Shown: positions 1 to 9,210, numbered from the stretch's first letter. The stretch is DNA of 64,000 bases from Arthrobacter bussei (GCF_009377195.2 NZ_VJXX01000002.1:62001-126000), one strand, 5' to 3'. Program-made: numbers and translations. Notes: generated by a model from the sequence alone, not told the origin.

Positions 1-284
1 CGGCTGCGCGGGCCGTGCGGGCGGACATCAAGTCCCGGCTGAAGACCGGTAAGCTCTCTGTGGCGGACGTGATCGAGAACCGCGACGGCGACGACGCCGT
101 GGGCCGCCTGAAGGTCCTCGACCTCCTCAAGGCATTGCCCGGCGTCGGAGACGTCCGGGCGGCGGCGATCATGGCGGAGGTCGGTATCGCGGCCACGCGG
201 CGGGTCCGCGGCCTCGGCATCCACCAGCGCAAGGCCCTGGTCTCGCACCTCGAACAACACCACACCGGCCCGGCCGGTAAGTAA
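1..284 (+). CDS. mihF: Integration host factor, actinobacterial type (5' end cut off)
   Basis: The frame is open from the window edge (first whole codon at base 3), so the true start lies upstream; about 93 residues are visible. The sequence has the mihF signature: a basic K/R-rich N-terminal part, then LPGVGDVRAAAIMAEVGI (a helix-hairpin-helix-like DNA-binding element), then RRVRGLG. mIHF proteins bind and bend DNA and, despite the name, are unrelated in fold to E. coli IHF; in Streptomyces and mycobacteria they help organise the nucleoid. It is 9 bases upstream of gmk, the usual actinobacterial neighbour, so the two are probably co-transcribed. Family assignment is firm; only the truncation limits it. 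Confidence 0.9.
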   Translation, partial: AARAVRADIKSRLKTGKLSVADVIENRDGDDAVGRLKVLDLLKALPGVGDVRAAAIMAEVGIAATRRVRGLGIHQRKALVSHLEQHHTGPAGK

Positions 285-293
285 GGAACCCCA

Positions 294-863
294 GTGTCAC
301 AACCCCGGTTGACAGTCCTCGCCGGTCCGACGGCGGTCGGCAAGGGAACGGTCTCCACGTACATCCGTGACAACTATCCCGAGGTGTGGCTGTCCGTCTC
401 GGCCACCACGCGCCCGCCGCGCCCCGGCGAGGTGGACGGTGTGCACTACTTCTTCCTCTCGTCCGAGGAGTTCGACCGGCTCGTCGACGAGGGCCAGCTC
501 CTGGAGTGGGCCGTGGTCCACGGACGCAACCGCTACGGGACCCTCAGGAGGACCGTGCAGGCCGCCATGGACGAGGGCCGAAGGGTGCTCCTGGAGATCG
601 ACCTGCAGGGTGCGCGGCAGGTCAAGGAGAGCATGCCGGACGCCACTTTCGTGTTCCTGGCCCCGCCCAGCTGGGAGGAGATGGTGCGCCGACTGGTCGG
701 CCGCGGCACGGAAACACCCGACGAACAGCAGCAGCGGCTGGAAACGGCTAAACTGGAACTTGCTGCCGAGCCGGAATTCAACCACACCGTCGTCAACGAC
801 ACCGTGGAGCATGCGGCAGACGAGCTCGTATCACTGATGGGACTGCTCCCGCTGCAGCGCTGA
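294..863 (+). CDS. gmk: Guanylate kinase
   Basis: Phosphorylates GMP to GDP with ATP in the cytosol, a step of purine nucleotide supply. The P-loop is GPTAVGKGT at residues 11-19 (Lys17), followed by the GMP-binding segment [11 protein letters not shown] at 36-46; the length of 189 residues is normal for the family. The GTG start lies nine bases after the mihF stop, with AAGGAA just upstream. The next gene, rpoZ, makes the omega subunit of RNA polymerase; the gmk-rpoZ pair is conserved in many bacteria, and ppGpp is known to act on guanylate kinase in some phyla. Nothing odd was seen. Confidence 0.95.
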   Translation: MSQPRLTVLAGPTAVGKGTVSTYIRDNYPEVWLSVSATTRPPRPGEVDGVHYFFLSSEEFDRLVDEGQLLEWAVVHGRNRYGTLRRTVQAAMDEGRRVLLEIDLQGARQVKESMPDATFVFLAPPSWEEMVRRLVGRGTETPDEQQQRLETAKLELAAEPEFNHTVVNDTVEHAADELVSLMGLLPLQR

Positions 864-889
864 CAACGCCCTGCACCCGCCGTCCCGCC

Positions 890-895
890 TAAAAT
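890..895 (+). promoter_or_regulatory. Candidate -10 box for rpoZ
   Basis: TAAAAT stands 11 bases before the rpoZ GTG, which would give a very short 5' leader that still holds the GGAG ribosome site. No good -35 at the right distance. Tentative. Confidence 0.35.
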
Positions 896-906
896 TTGGA
901 GATTCT

Positions 907-1167
907 GTGTCAACTCAGCCCGAAGGCATCATCAACCCGCCGATCGATTCTCTGCTAGAGGCCTCGGACTCGAAGTACGCCCTCGTGATCTACGGCGCCA
1001 AGCGCGCCCGCCAGATCAACGCGTACTACTCGCAGCTCCACGAGGGCCTGTTCGAGTACGTCGGCCCGCTCGTCGACACCAAGCTGAACGAGAAGCCGCT
1101 GTCCATCGCCCTGCGCGAGATCAACGAGGGCATGCTCGTGTCCTCGCCCATGGAGCAGTCCGAGTAA
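907..1167 (+). CDS. rpoZ: RNA polymerase omega subunit
   Basis: Smallest subunit of RNA polymerase; it helps fold and hold the beta' subunit. The 86-residue protein has the family core [17 protein letters not shown] near residues 22-38 and the PLSIALREI segment near 65-73. The GTG start at 907 has GGAG nine bases upstream and a TAAAAT box just before that. The gene lies between gmk and coaBC, the usual order in Actinobacteria. Length is typical of actinobacterial omega, which is shorter at the C-terminus than the E. coli protein. Confidence 0.93.
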   Translation: MSTQPEGIINPPIDSLLEASDSKYALVIYGAKRARQINAYYSQLHEGLFEYVGPLVDTKLNEKPLSIALREINEGMLVSSPMEQSE

Positions 1168-1177
1168 CCGCCGAGCG

Positions 1178-2389
1178 GTGCGCGTAGTACTGGGTGTCGG
1201 AGGAGGGATCGCGGCCTACAAGGCTGCATCCCTCCTCCGTCTTTTCACGGAGTCCGGCCACGACGTCACGGTCATCCCCACGGATGCCGCGACCCGCTTC
1301 GTGGGGACGGCCACCTGGGAGGCGCTGTCCGGCCACCCCGTCAGCAACAGCGTCTGGGACGACGTCGACAAGGTGAACCACGTGCGCCTGGGCCACGAGG
1401 CGGACCTGATCGTCGTCGCGCCCGCCACGGCGGACGTCCTGGCGCGCGCCGCCGCTGGGCTCGCGAACGACCTCCTGACCGGGACCCTCCTGATGGCGCA
1501 CGGCCCGGTCGTGATGGCCCCGGCGATGCACACCGAGATGTGGCAGCACGCCGCGACCCGCGCCAACGTCGAGACCCTCCGCTCACGTGGCGTGACCGTC
1601 ATCGAGCCGGCGTCCGGGAGGCTGACCGGCTCCGACTCGGGACCGGGCCGGCTCCCCGAGCCCGCCGACATCTTCGCGGCGGCCATCGCAGCCACGAATG
1701 CCGTGGGTTCCGGGATCCTCGCGGGCAAACGGGTGACCATCACGGCCGGTGGCACGCGCGAGGCACTGGACCCCGTGCGGTTCCTCGGCAACAGGTCATC
1801 CGGCAAGCAGGGGATGGCCCTCGCCGAGGCGGCGCTGGCGCAGGGGGCCCACGTGACCCTGGTCCTCGCCCACGCCGAGGTGGCCCCGCCGCCCGGCTGC
1901 GACCTCGTCCGGGTCGAGTCCGCGCTGGAGCTCCGCGACGCCGTCCTCGGCCTCCTGCCGACCACCGACGTCCTGGTGATGGCCGCCGCAGTGGCCGATT
2001 TCCGTCCCGCAGAGGTCATGGCCGCGAAGATCAAGAAGACCGATGACGGCGCCGATCCCGTCATCACCCTCATCAGGAACCCTGATGTTCTCCGTGAGTC
2101 GGTGATCGCCCGCTCGTCGCTGGCGGAGCCCCTCGTCATCGCCGGATTCGCGGCGGAGACCGGCGACGCAGCAGCGGACCCGATCACCCATGCCCGGGCG
2201 AAGCTCGCCCGGAAGGGCTGCGACTTCCTCGTCCTCAATGTCGTCGGGTCCGGCCTCGTCTTCGGTCAGGACGCCAACGAGGTCACCATCCTCGACGCGG
2301 ACGGCACCGAATCAGGTCCGGTACGCGGGTCCAAGAGGACGGTCGCGGACGCCGTGATCAACCACGCCGCCCGCCTGCTCGTCCGCTGA
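1178..2389 (+). CDS. coaBC: Bifunctional phosphopantothenoylcysteine synthetase/decarboxylase
   Basis: Catalyses two steps of coenzyme A synthesis: ligation of cysteine to 4'-phosphopantothenate (CoaB) and FMN-dependent decarboxylation of the product (CoaC). The 403 residues hold an N-terminal flavoprotein domain with VGGGIAAYK at residues 7-15, the decarboxylase His68 in VNHVRLG and the PAMHTEMW clamp at 115-122, then a CoaB domain with GGTREALDPVRFL and the AAKIKK lysine motif. The GTG start at 1178 lies ten bases after the rpoZ stop, so it is likely in the gmk-rpoZ operon. The clamp has His where E. coli has Asn; I believe this is common in Actinobacteria. Confidence 0.95.
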   Translation: MRVVLGVGGGIAAYKAASLLRLFTESGHDVTVIPTDAATRFVGTATWEALSGHPVSNSVWDDVDKVNHVRLGHEADLIVVAPATADVLARAAAGLANDLLTGTLLMAHGPVVMAPAMHTEMWQHAATRANVETLRSRGVTVIEPASGRLTGSDSGPGRLPEPADIFAAAIAATNAVGSGILAGKRVTITAGGTREALDPVRFLGNRSSGKQGMALAEAALAQGAHVTLVLAHAEVAPPPGCDLVRVESALELRDAVLGLLPTTDVLVMAAAVADFRPAEVMAAKIKKTDDGADPVITLIRNPDVLRESVIARSSLAEPLVIAGFAAETGDAAADPITHARAKLARKGCDFLVLNVVGSGLVFGQDANEVTILDADGTESGPVRGSKRTVADAVINHAARLLVR

Positions 2390-2487
2390 AACCGCCGTCC
2401 GCCCCTTCCGCCAGTGCGCCGGGAGCTGCCTCCTCGCGCTCCCGTCACGTGGCCCGCCGCCCGGGCAGGATCGTCCCTCCGACCAAG

Positions 2488-2493
2488 TAGAGT
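2488..2493 (+). promoter_or_regulatory. -10 box of leaderless metK
   Basis: TAGAGT, then exactly six bases, then the metK GTG at 2500. This puts the transcript start at the start codon. It leaves no room for a 5' leader or SAM riboswitch from this promoter. Confidence 0.55.
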
Positions 2494-2499
2494 GAGCAC

Positions 2500-3711
2500 G
2501 TGAATTCACCCAGCACCGATTCCCCCCTGCGCCTGTTCACCTCGGAATCGGTCACCGAGGGCCATCCGGACAAGATCTGCGACCAGATCAGCGACGCCAT
2601 CCTCGACGGCCTGCTGACGCAGGATCCCGATTCCCGCGTGGCCGTCGAGACGCTCGTCACCACCGGCCTGGTGCACGTCGCGGGCGAGGTCACCACCGAG
2701 GCGTACGTGGAGATCCCCGAGATCGTCCGGAAGACCATCCTGGGAATCGGCTACGACTCCTCCGCGAACGGCTTCGACGGCGCACGCTGCGGCGTCTCCG
2801 TGTCCATCGGCCAGCAGAGCGCGGAGATCGCGTCCGGCGTCTTCACTTCCCTCGAGACCCGCGAGGGGACCGGCGTCGACCCCTACGACGCGCAGGGAGC
2901 CGGCGACCAGGGCATCATGTTCGGCTATGCCAGCGACGAGACGGCCGTCCTCATGCCGACGCCCATCTGGCTCTCGCACCGCCTCTCCGAGCGGCTCACG
3001 CACGTGCGCAAGGACGGTACGCTCCCGTACCTCCGCCCGGACGGCAAGACGCAGGTCACCATCGGGTACGACGGCGATCGCCCCGTCTCCATCGACTCCG
3101 TCGTCATCTCCTCGCAGCATTCGGCCGAGGTCTCCCTCGACGAGCTGCGCGCCGATCTCGCCGAACACGTGATCGGACCCGTGCTCGCCGAGTCCGAGCT
3201 CGACACCTCCTCGGTCCGGCACATCCTGAACCCCGGTGGAGCCTTCGTCATCGGCGGCCCCGTGGGGGACGCAGGCCTGACGGGCCGGAAGATCATCGTC
3301 GACACCTACGGGGGGATGGCCCGCCACGGTGGTGGCGCGTTCAGCGGCAAGGATCCTTCGAAGGTGGACCGATCGGCCGCCTACGCCATGCGCTGGGTCG
3401 CGAAGAACGTCGTCGCCGCCGGGCTCGCGCGGCGCGCGGAGATCCAGATCGCCTACGCGATCGGCATGGCCCAGCCCGTCGGCATCTACGTCGAGACCTT
3501 CGGCACCGAGACCGTCGATCCCCAGGCCATCGGGGACGCCATCCGGGAGATCTTCGACCTCCGGCCCCTCGGCATCATTAACGCGCTCGACCTGAAGCGT
3601 CCCATCTACCAGCGCACCGCGGCCCACGGGCACTTCGGGCGCGAGGACGAGGACTTCACCTGGGAGCGCACCGACCGCGTGGAGAAGTTGCGGAGCTACT
3701 TCAACGCCTGA
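2500..3711 (+). CDS. metK: S-adenosylmethionine synthetase
   Basis: Makes S-adenosylmethionine from methionine and ATP in the cytosol, supplying most methylation reactions. At 403 residues it has the normal family length. Family motifs are [10 protein letters not shown] (16-25), [12 protein letters not shown] (133-144) and the P-loop-like [16 protein letters not shown] (277-292). The GTG start is chosen because a TAGAGT box stands exactly six bases upstream, giving a leaderless mRNA, and no Shine-Dalgarno sequence is present. There are 110 bases between coaBC and metK, so it probably has its own promoter. priA follows on the same strand. Confidence 0.96.
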   Translation: MNSPSTDSPLRLFTSESVTEGHPDKICDQISDAILDGLLTQDPDSRVAVETLVTTGLVHVAGEVTTEAYVEIPEIVRKTILGIGYDSSANGFDGARCGVSVSIGQQSAEIASGVFTSLETREGTGVDPYDAQGAGDQGIMFGYASDETAVLMPTPIWLSHRLSERLTHVRKDGTLPYLRPDGKTQVTIGYDGDRPVSIDSVVISSQHSAEVSLDELRADLAEHVIGPVLAESELDTSSVRHILNPGGAFVIGGPVGDAGLTGRKIIVDTYGGMARHGGGAFSGKDPSKVDRSAAYAMRWVAKNVVAAGLARRAEIQIAYAIGMAQPVGIYVETFGTETVDPQAIGDAIREIFDLRPLGIINALDLKRPIYQRTAAHGHFGREDEDFTWERTDRVEKLRSYFNA

Positions 3712-3754
3712 CGCGGAGGGACGGGACGGGCCGCAGAGGCGGACGGCCGACACC

Positions 3755-5962
3755 ATGACCGACAACGAGAACCGCACCACCGGGCCGTCCCGGCGCGACG
3801 GCCAGAGCGGGGGACAACTCTCCCTCCTGCACGGCTTCGGGGCCGCGAACCTCCCGAAGGCGGATCCCGAACGGGCCGCCACCCTGCCGATCGCACGGGT
3901 GGTCCTCGACGCGCAGCTCCCTCACCTCGACCGGTATTTCGACTACGCGGTACCGGCGGACATGGACGTCGACGCCCAGCCGGGGGTCAGGGTGAAGGTG
4001 CGCTTCGCCGGACGCGAGCACGCCGGTTTCCTCGCCGAACGCGTCGCTCACTCCAGCACGACCGCGACCCTGCTGCCGCTCGGCAAGGTCGTCTCACCGC
4101 TGCGGGTCCTGACCCCCGACGTCCTTGCTCTCGCCACGTCGGTCGCCGCACGCTCCGTGGGCACGGTCAGCGACGTCCTGCGGTCCGCGATCCCGCCGCG
4201 CATGGCACGCGTCGAGGCGGAGTTCCTGCCGGCCGCAGGATCGGCCAAGGAACACGTTCCGGCGTCGCCCTCCGGCGTCGCGCCCGCATCGGGCAGCTCG
4301 GGCAGCTCCGGCAGCTCCGGTGCCTTCGGGCGGTACGCCAACGGCGTGACCTTCCTCCAACACCTTACGGCCGGCGAGGCGCCCCGTGCCGTCCTCACCA
4401 GCCTCGGAGGATTCGGGCCGCGCGCCTGGACCGAGGAACTGACCGATGCGGTCGCGGCGACGGTCGCCTCGGGGCGGGGAGCACTCGTCGTCGTGCCCGA
4501 CCAGCGGGACCTCGCCCGCACCGAAGCCTCCTTCGTGGCGAGGCTCGGGGCCGGGACCGTCGCACGGCTCACGGGTGAGGACGGGGCGACGCCGCGCTAC
4601 CGGAACTTCCTGCGCCTGCTCCAGGGGTCCGCCCGTGTCGCCGTCGGGACCCGCTCGGCGGCCTACGCCCCCGTGAAGGACCTCGGCCTCGTCTGCCTGT
4701 GGGACGACGGCGACGACCAGCACGTCGAGCAACGAGCGCCCTACCAGCACGTCCGGGACGTCCTCCTGCTCCGCGCGGAGCAGGAGGGTGCGGGCATGCT
4801 GCTGTCCTCCTTCGCCCGCTCCACCGAGGCTCAGCGCCTCGTCGACACAGGATGGGCGCGTGCCATCCAGGCGGACCGGGCGGAGGTGCGTCGGGCGACC
4901 CCGCGTGTGGTGCACGCCGCGGACGCCTTCCAGATGGAGCGGGACCCGCATGCGGCGCAGGCCCGAATCCCGCATGCCGCGTGGGCTGCCGCGCAGGCCG
5001 GACTCACCCGCGGGCCGGTGCTCCTGCAGGTGGCCCGGACGGGGTTCTCGCCGGCGCTGGCGTGCGACCACTGCCGGCACCCCGCTCGATGTTCCGCCTG
5101 CTCCGGGCCGCTCGCGCAGGGCAGCCGCAACGCCCCGCTGTCCTGCCGCTGGTGTGGCCGGCCCGACAACCACTGGGCCTGCGCCGAGTGCGGCGGCACG
5201 CGCGTCCGGGCGACCGTGGCGGGCGCCACGAGGACCGCCGAGGAACTGGGCCGGGCCTTCCCCGGGATCCCGGTGATCTCCTCGGCGGGCGACCACATCA
5301 TCGACACCGTCCGGGACTCTCCCGCCGTCGTCGTCGCCACACCGGGTGCCGAGCCGGTGGCCGCGGGCGGATACGCGGCGGTCATCCTGCTCGACGGCAA
5401 CGCCCTGCTCAGCAGGGAGTCGCTGCGTGCGGGCGAGGACGCGCTGAGACGCTGGTTCTCCGCGGCGGCGCTCGCGCGGCCGTCGTCGGACGGGGGCACG
5501 GTGGTGATCACGGGCGACGACGACGTCGCCCTGGGCCACCTGGTCCGCTGGGATCCCGCGGGCGCCGCGTCACGCGAACTGGCCGAGCGCCGCGAGCTGG
5601 GCCTCCCGCCCGCGGTGCGCTACGCCGTGCTGACCGGCACGCGCGAGGCCCTCACGCACTTCCTCGAGGATCTGGAGCTCGAGGGAGCCGCCCGCGTGGT
5701 GGGGCCGGCCCCCATCCCGCCCGACATCCGCCGGGAAGCCGTCCTCGCCGCGCGGTCCTCCGGAGCGCTGCGTGGTGCCGGCAAGAGTGCGCCCTCGACG
5801 GAGGTGCTGGCCGGGCAGGGGAGCCACCGTGTCCTGCTGTTCTTCCCCTACCGGGCTGCGGCCGGCATCACCCGGCAGCTGCGTGCCCGCCGCGCGGCGC
5901 TCTCCGCCAAGCGGACGGGTGATCCCGTGCACGTCCGGCTCGACGCGCTGGACGTGCTCTGA
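3755..5962 (+). CDS. priA: Primosomal protein N' (PriA), helicase-degenerate actinobacterial form
   Basis: Related to the replication-restart protein PriA, which binds stalled forks and loads the replicative helicase. The zinc module is intact: eight cysteines as four CxxC pairs (437/440, 446/449, 464/467, 476/479). The helicase core is not. The Walker A position reads LGGFGPRAW instead of GxTGSGKT (around 217-225), and the DEEH box position reads WDDGDDQH (around 316-323). ATP-driven unwinding is therefore unlikely; Actinobacteria are known to carry such forms annotated as probable PriA. A Gly-Ser linker GSSGSSGSSG sits at 180-189 between the DNA-binding part and the core. In many bacteria fmt follows priA; here it does not. 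Confidence 0.88.
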   Translation: MTDNENRTTGPSRRDGQSGGQLSLLHGFGAANLPKADPERAATLPIARVVLDAQLPHLDRYFDYAVPADMDVDAQPGVRVKVRFAGREHAGFLAERVAHSSTTATLLPLGKVVSPLRVLTPDVLALATSVAARSVGTVSDVLRSAIPPRMARVEAEFLPAAGSAKEHVPASPSGVAPASGSSGSSGSSGAFGRYANGVTFLQHLTAGEAPRAVLTSLGGFGPRAWTEELTDAVAATVASGRGALVVVPDQRDLARTEASFVARLGAGTVARLTGEDGATPRYRNFLRLLQGSARVAVGTRSAAYAPVKDLGLVCLWDDGDDQHVEQRAPYQHVRDVLLLRAEQEGAGMLLSSFARSTEAQRLVDTGWARAIQADRAEVRRATPRVVHAADAFQMERDPHAAQARIPHAAWAAAQAGLTRGPVLLQVARTGFSPALACDHCRHPARCSACSGPLAQGSRNAPLSCRWCGRPDNHWACAECGGTRVRATVAGATRTAEELGRAFPGIPVISSAGDHIIDTVRDSPAVVVATPGAEPVAAGGYAAVILLDGNALLSRESLRAGEDALRRWFSAAALARPSSDGGTVVITGDDDVALGHLVRWDPAGAASRELAERRELGLPPAVRYAVLTGTREALTHFLEDLELEGAARVVGPAPIPPDIRREAVLAARSSGALRGAGKSAPSTEVLAGQGSHRVLLFFPYRAAAGITRQLRARRAALSAKRTGDPVHVRLDALDVL

Positions 5963-6049
5963 CCGAGTCCGGCCGCGCGCGGTCATCGGCCTCCGAGGTC
6001 GGTTCCGGGTGCGCCCCGAGGTGTCGGGTCCGGTCGGGGACACCGTCCG

Positions 6050-6334
6050 TCACGGCGAGCGCACCGTCCACCCCTCGGAGTCGACCCCGACGACGACGGG
6101 CGGTGCGCCGCCGATGCCGTGGGCGCGGAGGGCCGCCACCACGTCGGAGACAGGGGCCGCAAGGACGACGGTCTCGCCCCGGAACCGATCGGCGGCGTCG
6201 TCGACGAGGGCACAGACATCCGCCTGCGCCGGGGCGTCGATGGTCCCGGCGATCGTGAGTCGGCCGAGCCAGGCCGGTTCCGGAGCGCCGATCCCGAGCA
6301 GGACGACGACGGCAGGGCACTGCAGGTCCGTCAC
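6050..6334 (-). CDS. Small protein of unknown function (94 residues)
   Basis: I do not recognise the family. From a GTG at 6334 the frame gives 94 residues with a protein-like composition: a hydrophobic strand PAVVVLLGIGAP, an acidic middle with VDDAADRF, and a strand-like end PPVVVGVDSEGW. It begins 34 bases after the glycosyltransferase stop on the same strand and would be the last gene of that operon. No clear ribosome site. It converges with priA. It could be a remnant of a longer protein or the C-terminal part of an Arthrobacter-specific protein. The call rests on position and codon quality only. Confidence 0.4.
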   Translation of the reverse strand: MTDLQCPAVVVLLGIGAPEPAWLGRLTIAGTIDAPAQADVCALVDDAADRFRGETVVLAAPVSDVVAALRAHGIGGAPPVVVGVDSEGWTVRSP

Positions 6335-6368
6335 GCGCCCGGCCCGTGTCTGCCCCGGGGGCGCGCGG

Positions 6369-7490
6369 TCATCGCGATGGACCTCGTCCGGCCCGCGTCC
6401 GCGAACCCGGTCTCCGCCGTCCGTGCTCCTCGATGGCGCGGCGGCAGGCGTCGCGCAGCTGACCGGCGGACGCCGACCACGAGTACATGGCGGCCCGCTC
6501 GAGGCCCAGGCGTGAGGCCTCCGCCCAGCGCCCGGGCTGGTGGAGCTGACGGACCGCGTCCGCGACCGCCTGCGGATCGGCCGGGTCGACGAACAGCGCC
6601 GCATCCCCGCCCACCTCCCGGAAGATCGGGATGTCGCTGGCGATCACGGGCGTGCCGGTCGCCATCGCCTCGATGATCGGCAGGCCGTACCCCTCGGCCC
6701 GGGACAGGGTGACCAGCGCAGTGGCGTCGTCCAGCAGGTCCTCGTACTCCGCGTCCGTAACCCCGCCGTGGAAGACGACACTGCCGGCCGGCGCCCGCAG
6801 TGCTTCCAGTTCGGCCTGCCGTTCCGGGGTGATGCGGCTCAGGAGGTGGAGCGCGTGTCCGGGAAGCCCGGACATCGAGCGGACGAGCGTCTCGACATTC
6901 TTGTAGGGCATGAACGAGCCCATGTAGAGCAGCGACGGCGAGCGGGGAGCCTCGGGATCGCGGCGTCGTCCGGTCGGCTGCGGGGCGTTGCCGACGAGCA
7001 TGACGGGCCGCCGGGTGAGGCGGTGCGCGGCGATGAGGCCGGCTGTGGTGCGGGAGATCGTGGCGACGACGTCGGCACGGTCCAGCAGCAGCCGCTGGGG
7101 CCAGTACGCGCGGTGGTAGAGCCGCCACAGGAGGCGCACCGGCAGGGGAAGGAAGGAGGGCGGCGTCGGGTTCTCGTAGTAGATGAGGTCGTGCAGGGTG
7201 AGGACCAGCGGGTAGCGGCGCCCCCAGGAGCCCATGGTCTGCATGGGGCAGACGACGACGTCGGGTCGCAGGGCGTTGATGCGCCGCGCCACGAACAGCT
7301 CGGCGGGGGAGAGCGGGCTGCTGATCCGCACGTGCGGTACGTCCGGCAGCAGGGCGAGCTGCCGTGGGTCGCTGATCAGCATGACGACGTCGTCCGTACG
7401 AGCGAGGGCCTCGATGAGGCTCGCCCCGTACCGGCTGATGCCGTCGTGGTGGTCGGTCCGCGTGAAGCGGGCGTCGAACAGGATCCTCAT
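6369..7490 (-). CDS. GT4-family glycosyltransferase
   Basis: Retaining glycosyltransferase with a GT-B fold, probably moving a sugar from a nucleotide donor to a surface or secreted glycan or a lipid; donor and acceptor cannot be read. The 373 residues begin MRILFDARF, have a C-terminal donor domain starting near SLLYMGSFMPYKN (186-198), and carry the E-x7-E motif as EGYGLPIIE (Glu266, Glu274), followed by the ATGTPVIASDIP loop. No signal peptide or membrane segment. Its ATG overlaps the stop of the upstream hydrolase by four bases (ATGA), so the two are translationally coupled. It is not in an obvious polysaccharide cluster. Confidence 0.85.
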   Translation of the reverse strand: MRILFDARFTRTDHHDGISRYGASLIEALARTDDVVMLISDPRQLALLPDVPHVRISSPLSPAELFVARRINALRPDVVVCPMQTMGSWGRRYPLVLTLHDLIYYENPTPPSFLPLPVRLLWRLYHRAYWPQRLLLDRADVVATISRTTAGLIAAHRLTRRPVMLVGNAPQPTGRRRDPEAPRSPSLLYMGSFMPYKNVETLVRSMSGLPGHALHLLSRITPERQAELEALRAPAGSVVFHGGVTDAEYEDLLDDATALVTLSRAEGYGLPIIEAMATGTPVIASDIPIFREVGGDAALFVDPADPQAVADAVRQLHQPGRWAEASRLGLERAAMYSWSASAGQLRDACRRAIEEHGRRRPGSRTRAGRGPSR

Positions 7491-8365
7491 GCGGGCAGGG
7501 CCTCCAGGAAGGTCTCGATGAGCTGCGCCGCCTCGCGCGGCTTCTCGTAGTGGACGAGGTGTCCGACGTCGGGGATGACCTGGAGGGTCGCGGCAGGGAA
7601 GAGCGCGGCGAGTTCCCGCTGGCTCGCGACCGACCCGATGTCGTCCTGCTCGGCGGCGATGAGCAGGACCGGCACGTCGATGTCCTGCGCGCGGTCGCGG
7701 ACCGTGCCGGAGATCGACGCCTGGAAGGCCTCGAGGACCACGCGCCGGCTCGCGAAGGAGCTGAACCAGGCGTCGTGCTGCCCGTGGATCCAGCGGCGCA
7801 GCGTCCGGTCCTTCGTCTTCGCCATGAAGGCGCTCATACCGCGCACGATCACCGGGTTGGCGAGCAGTGCGCGTCCCGCCGCCTCCGGCAGCCGGTCGGC
7901 AGCCACGTAGTAGCCCTCCGCGACCCGCGACGCCGCGCGGCTGGGTCCCTCGAGGGCAGGGGTACTGATCGGATTGACCAGCACCAGGACCGCAGCGAGG
8001 TCCGGGTCCGCGGCCACCGCCTCGGCCGCGACGATGGACCCGAAGGAGTGACCGAGGAGTATCCGCGGTCCGGGACCGGCGAGTCGCGCGACATGGGCGA
8101 CGAAGCGGGCATAGGTGCCGACGTCGTGCGTGGAGGTCAGTTCCTGGCCCTGACCGAACCCGGGCAGGTCCGGCAGGACGACCCGGTGGCCCGGCAGCTC
8201 CTCGACGAGCCGCAGCAGGCCGTGGTGGTCACCCCGGAAACCGTGCACCATGACGATCGGGGGCGCAGCCGGCGTGGCCGGTCCCGAGGACCTGACGGCG
8301 GGGAAGTCCCAGACGCGCTGCAGCGTGCCTTCCCAGCCCGTGGTGCGAACGACGGCCTCGCGCAT
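7487..8365 (-). CDS. Alpha/beta hydrolase
   Basis: A 292-residue alpha/beta-fold hydrolase with no recognisable substrate. The nucleophile elbow is GHSFGS with Ser107, the oxyanion region is VMVHGFRG (38-45), and the catalytic His is in DVGHLVHYEKP near the C-terminus; an acidic residue lies in AAEQDD. The ATG at 8365 overlaps the stop of the aldo/keto reductase by one base (TGATG), and its own stop overlaps the glycosyltransferase start. A much longer open frame runs upstream, but that part is only antisense to the reductase. No signal peptide, so likely cytosolic. Confidence 0.85.
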   Translation of the reverse strand: MREAVVRTTGWEGTLQRVWDFPAVRSSGPATPAAPPIVMVHGFRGDHHGLLRLVEELPGHRVVLPDLPGFGQGQELTSTHDVGTYARFVAHVARLAGPGPRILLGHSFGSIVAAEAVAADPDLAAVLVLVNPISTPALEGPSRAASRVAEGYYVAADRLPEAAGRALLANPVIVRGMSAFMAKTKDRTLRRWIHGQHDAWFSSFASRRVVLEAFQASISGTVRDRAQDIDVPVLLIAAEQDDIGSVASQRELAALFPAATLQVIPDVGHLVHYEKPREAAQLIETFLEALPA

Positions 8366-9198
8366 CAGCCCACCCTGTCCGGGTGGGACCCGAAGCGGCG
8401 GCCACGCTCGAGCCCGTCGAGGGCGGCCATCCGGGCGTCGTCGAGCTCGAAGCCGAAGATGTCGAGGTTCGAGGCGATGCGTTCCCGCGTACTGGCCTTC
8501 GGGATCGTCAGGATGTCCTGCTGGTGGTGCCAGCGGAGGATCACCTGGGCAGGCGTACGCCCGAGTTCCGCGGCGATGCGGACTATCTCGTCGTCGTCGA
8601 GCACGTTGCCGCGCCCCAGGGGGCTCCACGCCTGGGTGGCGATGCCGTGGTCGGCGTGGAAGGCGCGCAGCTCCCGCTGCTGCAGGTAGGGGTGCAACTC
8701 CACCTGGTTGAGGACCGGCACCACGTCGGTCTCGTTGATCAGGCGTTCGAGGTGTGACTGCTGGAAATTGGAGACACCGATCGAGCGCACCCGGCCGTCG
8801 CCCTGGAGCCGCTCGAGGGCACGCCAGGTCTCCACGTACAGGTCCTTGGAGGGGCAGGGCCAGTGGATGAGGTAGAGGTCCAGCCGGTCGAGTCCGAGGA
8901 GGTCCATACTCGCGTCGAAGGCCCGGAGCGTCGCGTCGAAGCCGTGGTCGTCGTTCCACACCTTGGAGGTGATGAAGAGTTCGTCCCGGTCACCCGATCC
9001 GAGGTAGTCCCGGACCGCCGCTCCCACGCCGGACTCGTTGCCGTAGAGCGATGCGGTGTCGAGGAGTCGGTAGCCGGCGTCGAGCGCCGTGGAGCAGAGG
9101 CGCGCTGTGTCCTCGGGCGGCACCTTGTAGACGCCGTAGCCCACCCGGTCGATCGTTCGTCCGTCGGCGAGTGCGGCGCGGGGCACGGGGGAGCTCAT
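8365..9198 (-). CDS. Aldo/keto reductase
   Basis: NADPH-dependent carbonyl reductase of the AKR superfamily (TIM barrel), 277 residues. The catalytic tetrad is visible: Asp47 and Tyr52 in DTASLYGNE, Lys79 in SKVWND and His112 in LIHWP; the cofactor loop IPKASTRERI lies near the C-terminus. It resembles the AKR5-like group often annotated as 2,5-diketo-D-gluconate reductase, but the substrate is unknown. First gene of the minus-strand operon with the hydrolase and glycosyltransferase. A TAGAGT box exactly six bases before the ATG suggests a leaderless transcript. Confidence 0.9.
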   Translation of the reverse strand: MSSPVPRAALADGRTIDRVGYGVYKVPPEDTARLCSTALDAGYRLLDTASLYGNESGVGAAVRDYLGSGDRDELFITSKVWNDDHGFDATLRAFDASMDLLGLDRLDLYLIHWPCPSKDLYVETWRALERLQGDGRVRSIGVSNFQQSHLERLINETDVVPVLNQVELHPYLQQRELRAFHADHGIATQAWSPLGRGNVLDDDEIVRIAAELGRTPAQVILRWHHQQDILTIPKASTRERIASNLDIFGFELDDARMAALDGLERGRRFGSHPDRVG

Positions 9199-9204
9199 GC
9201 GTGC

Positions 9205-9210
9205 ACTCTA
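9205..9210 (-). promoter_or_regulatory. -10 box of leaderless aldo/keto reductase gene
   Basis: TAGAGT on the minus strand, six bases, then ATG at 9198. Same geometry and same hexamer as metK. Confidence 0.5.

Noticed and set aside
2390-2499. A SAM riboswitch before metK
   Set aside because: No riboswitch-like fold was seen in the 110 bases, and the likely promoter gives a leaderless mRNA.
7487-8959. A 490-residue form of the alpha/beta hydrolase
   Set aside because: The N-terminal 198 residues are antisense-like, Arg/Pro-rich and overlap the aldo/keto reductase; ATG 8365 gives a normal hydrolase.
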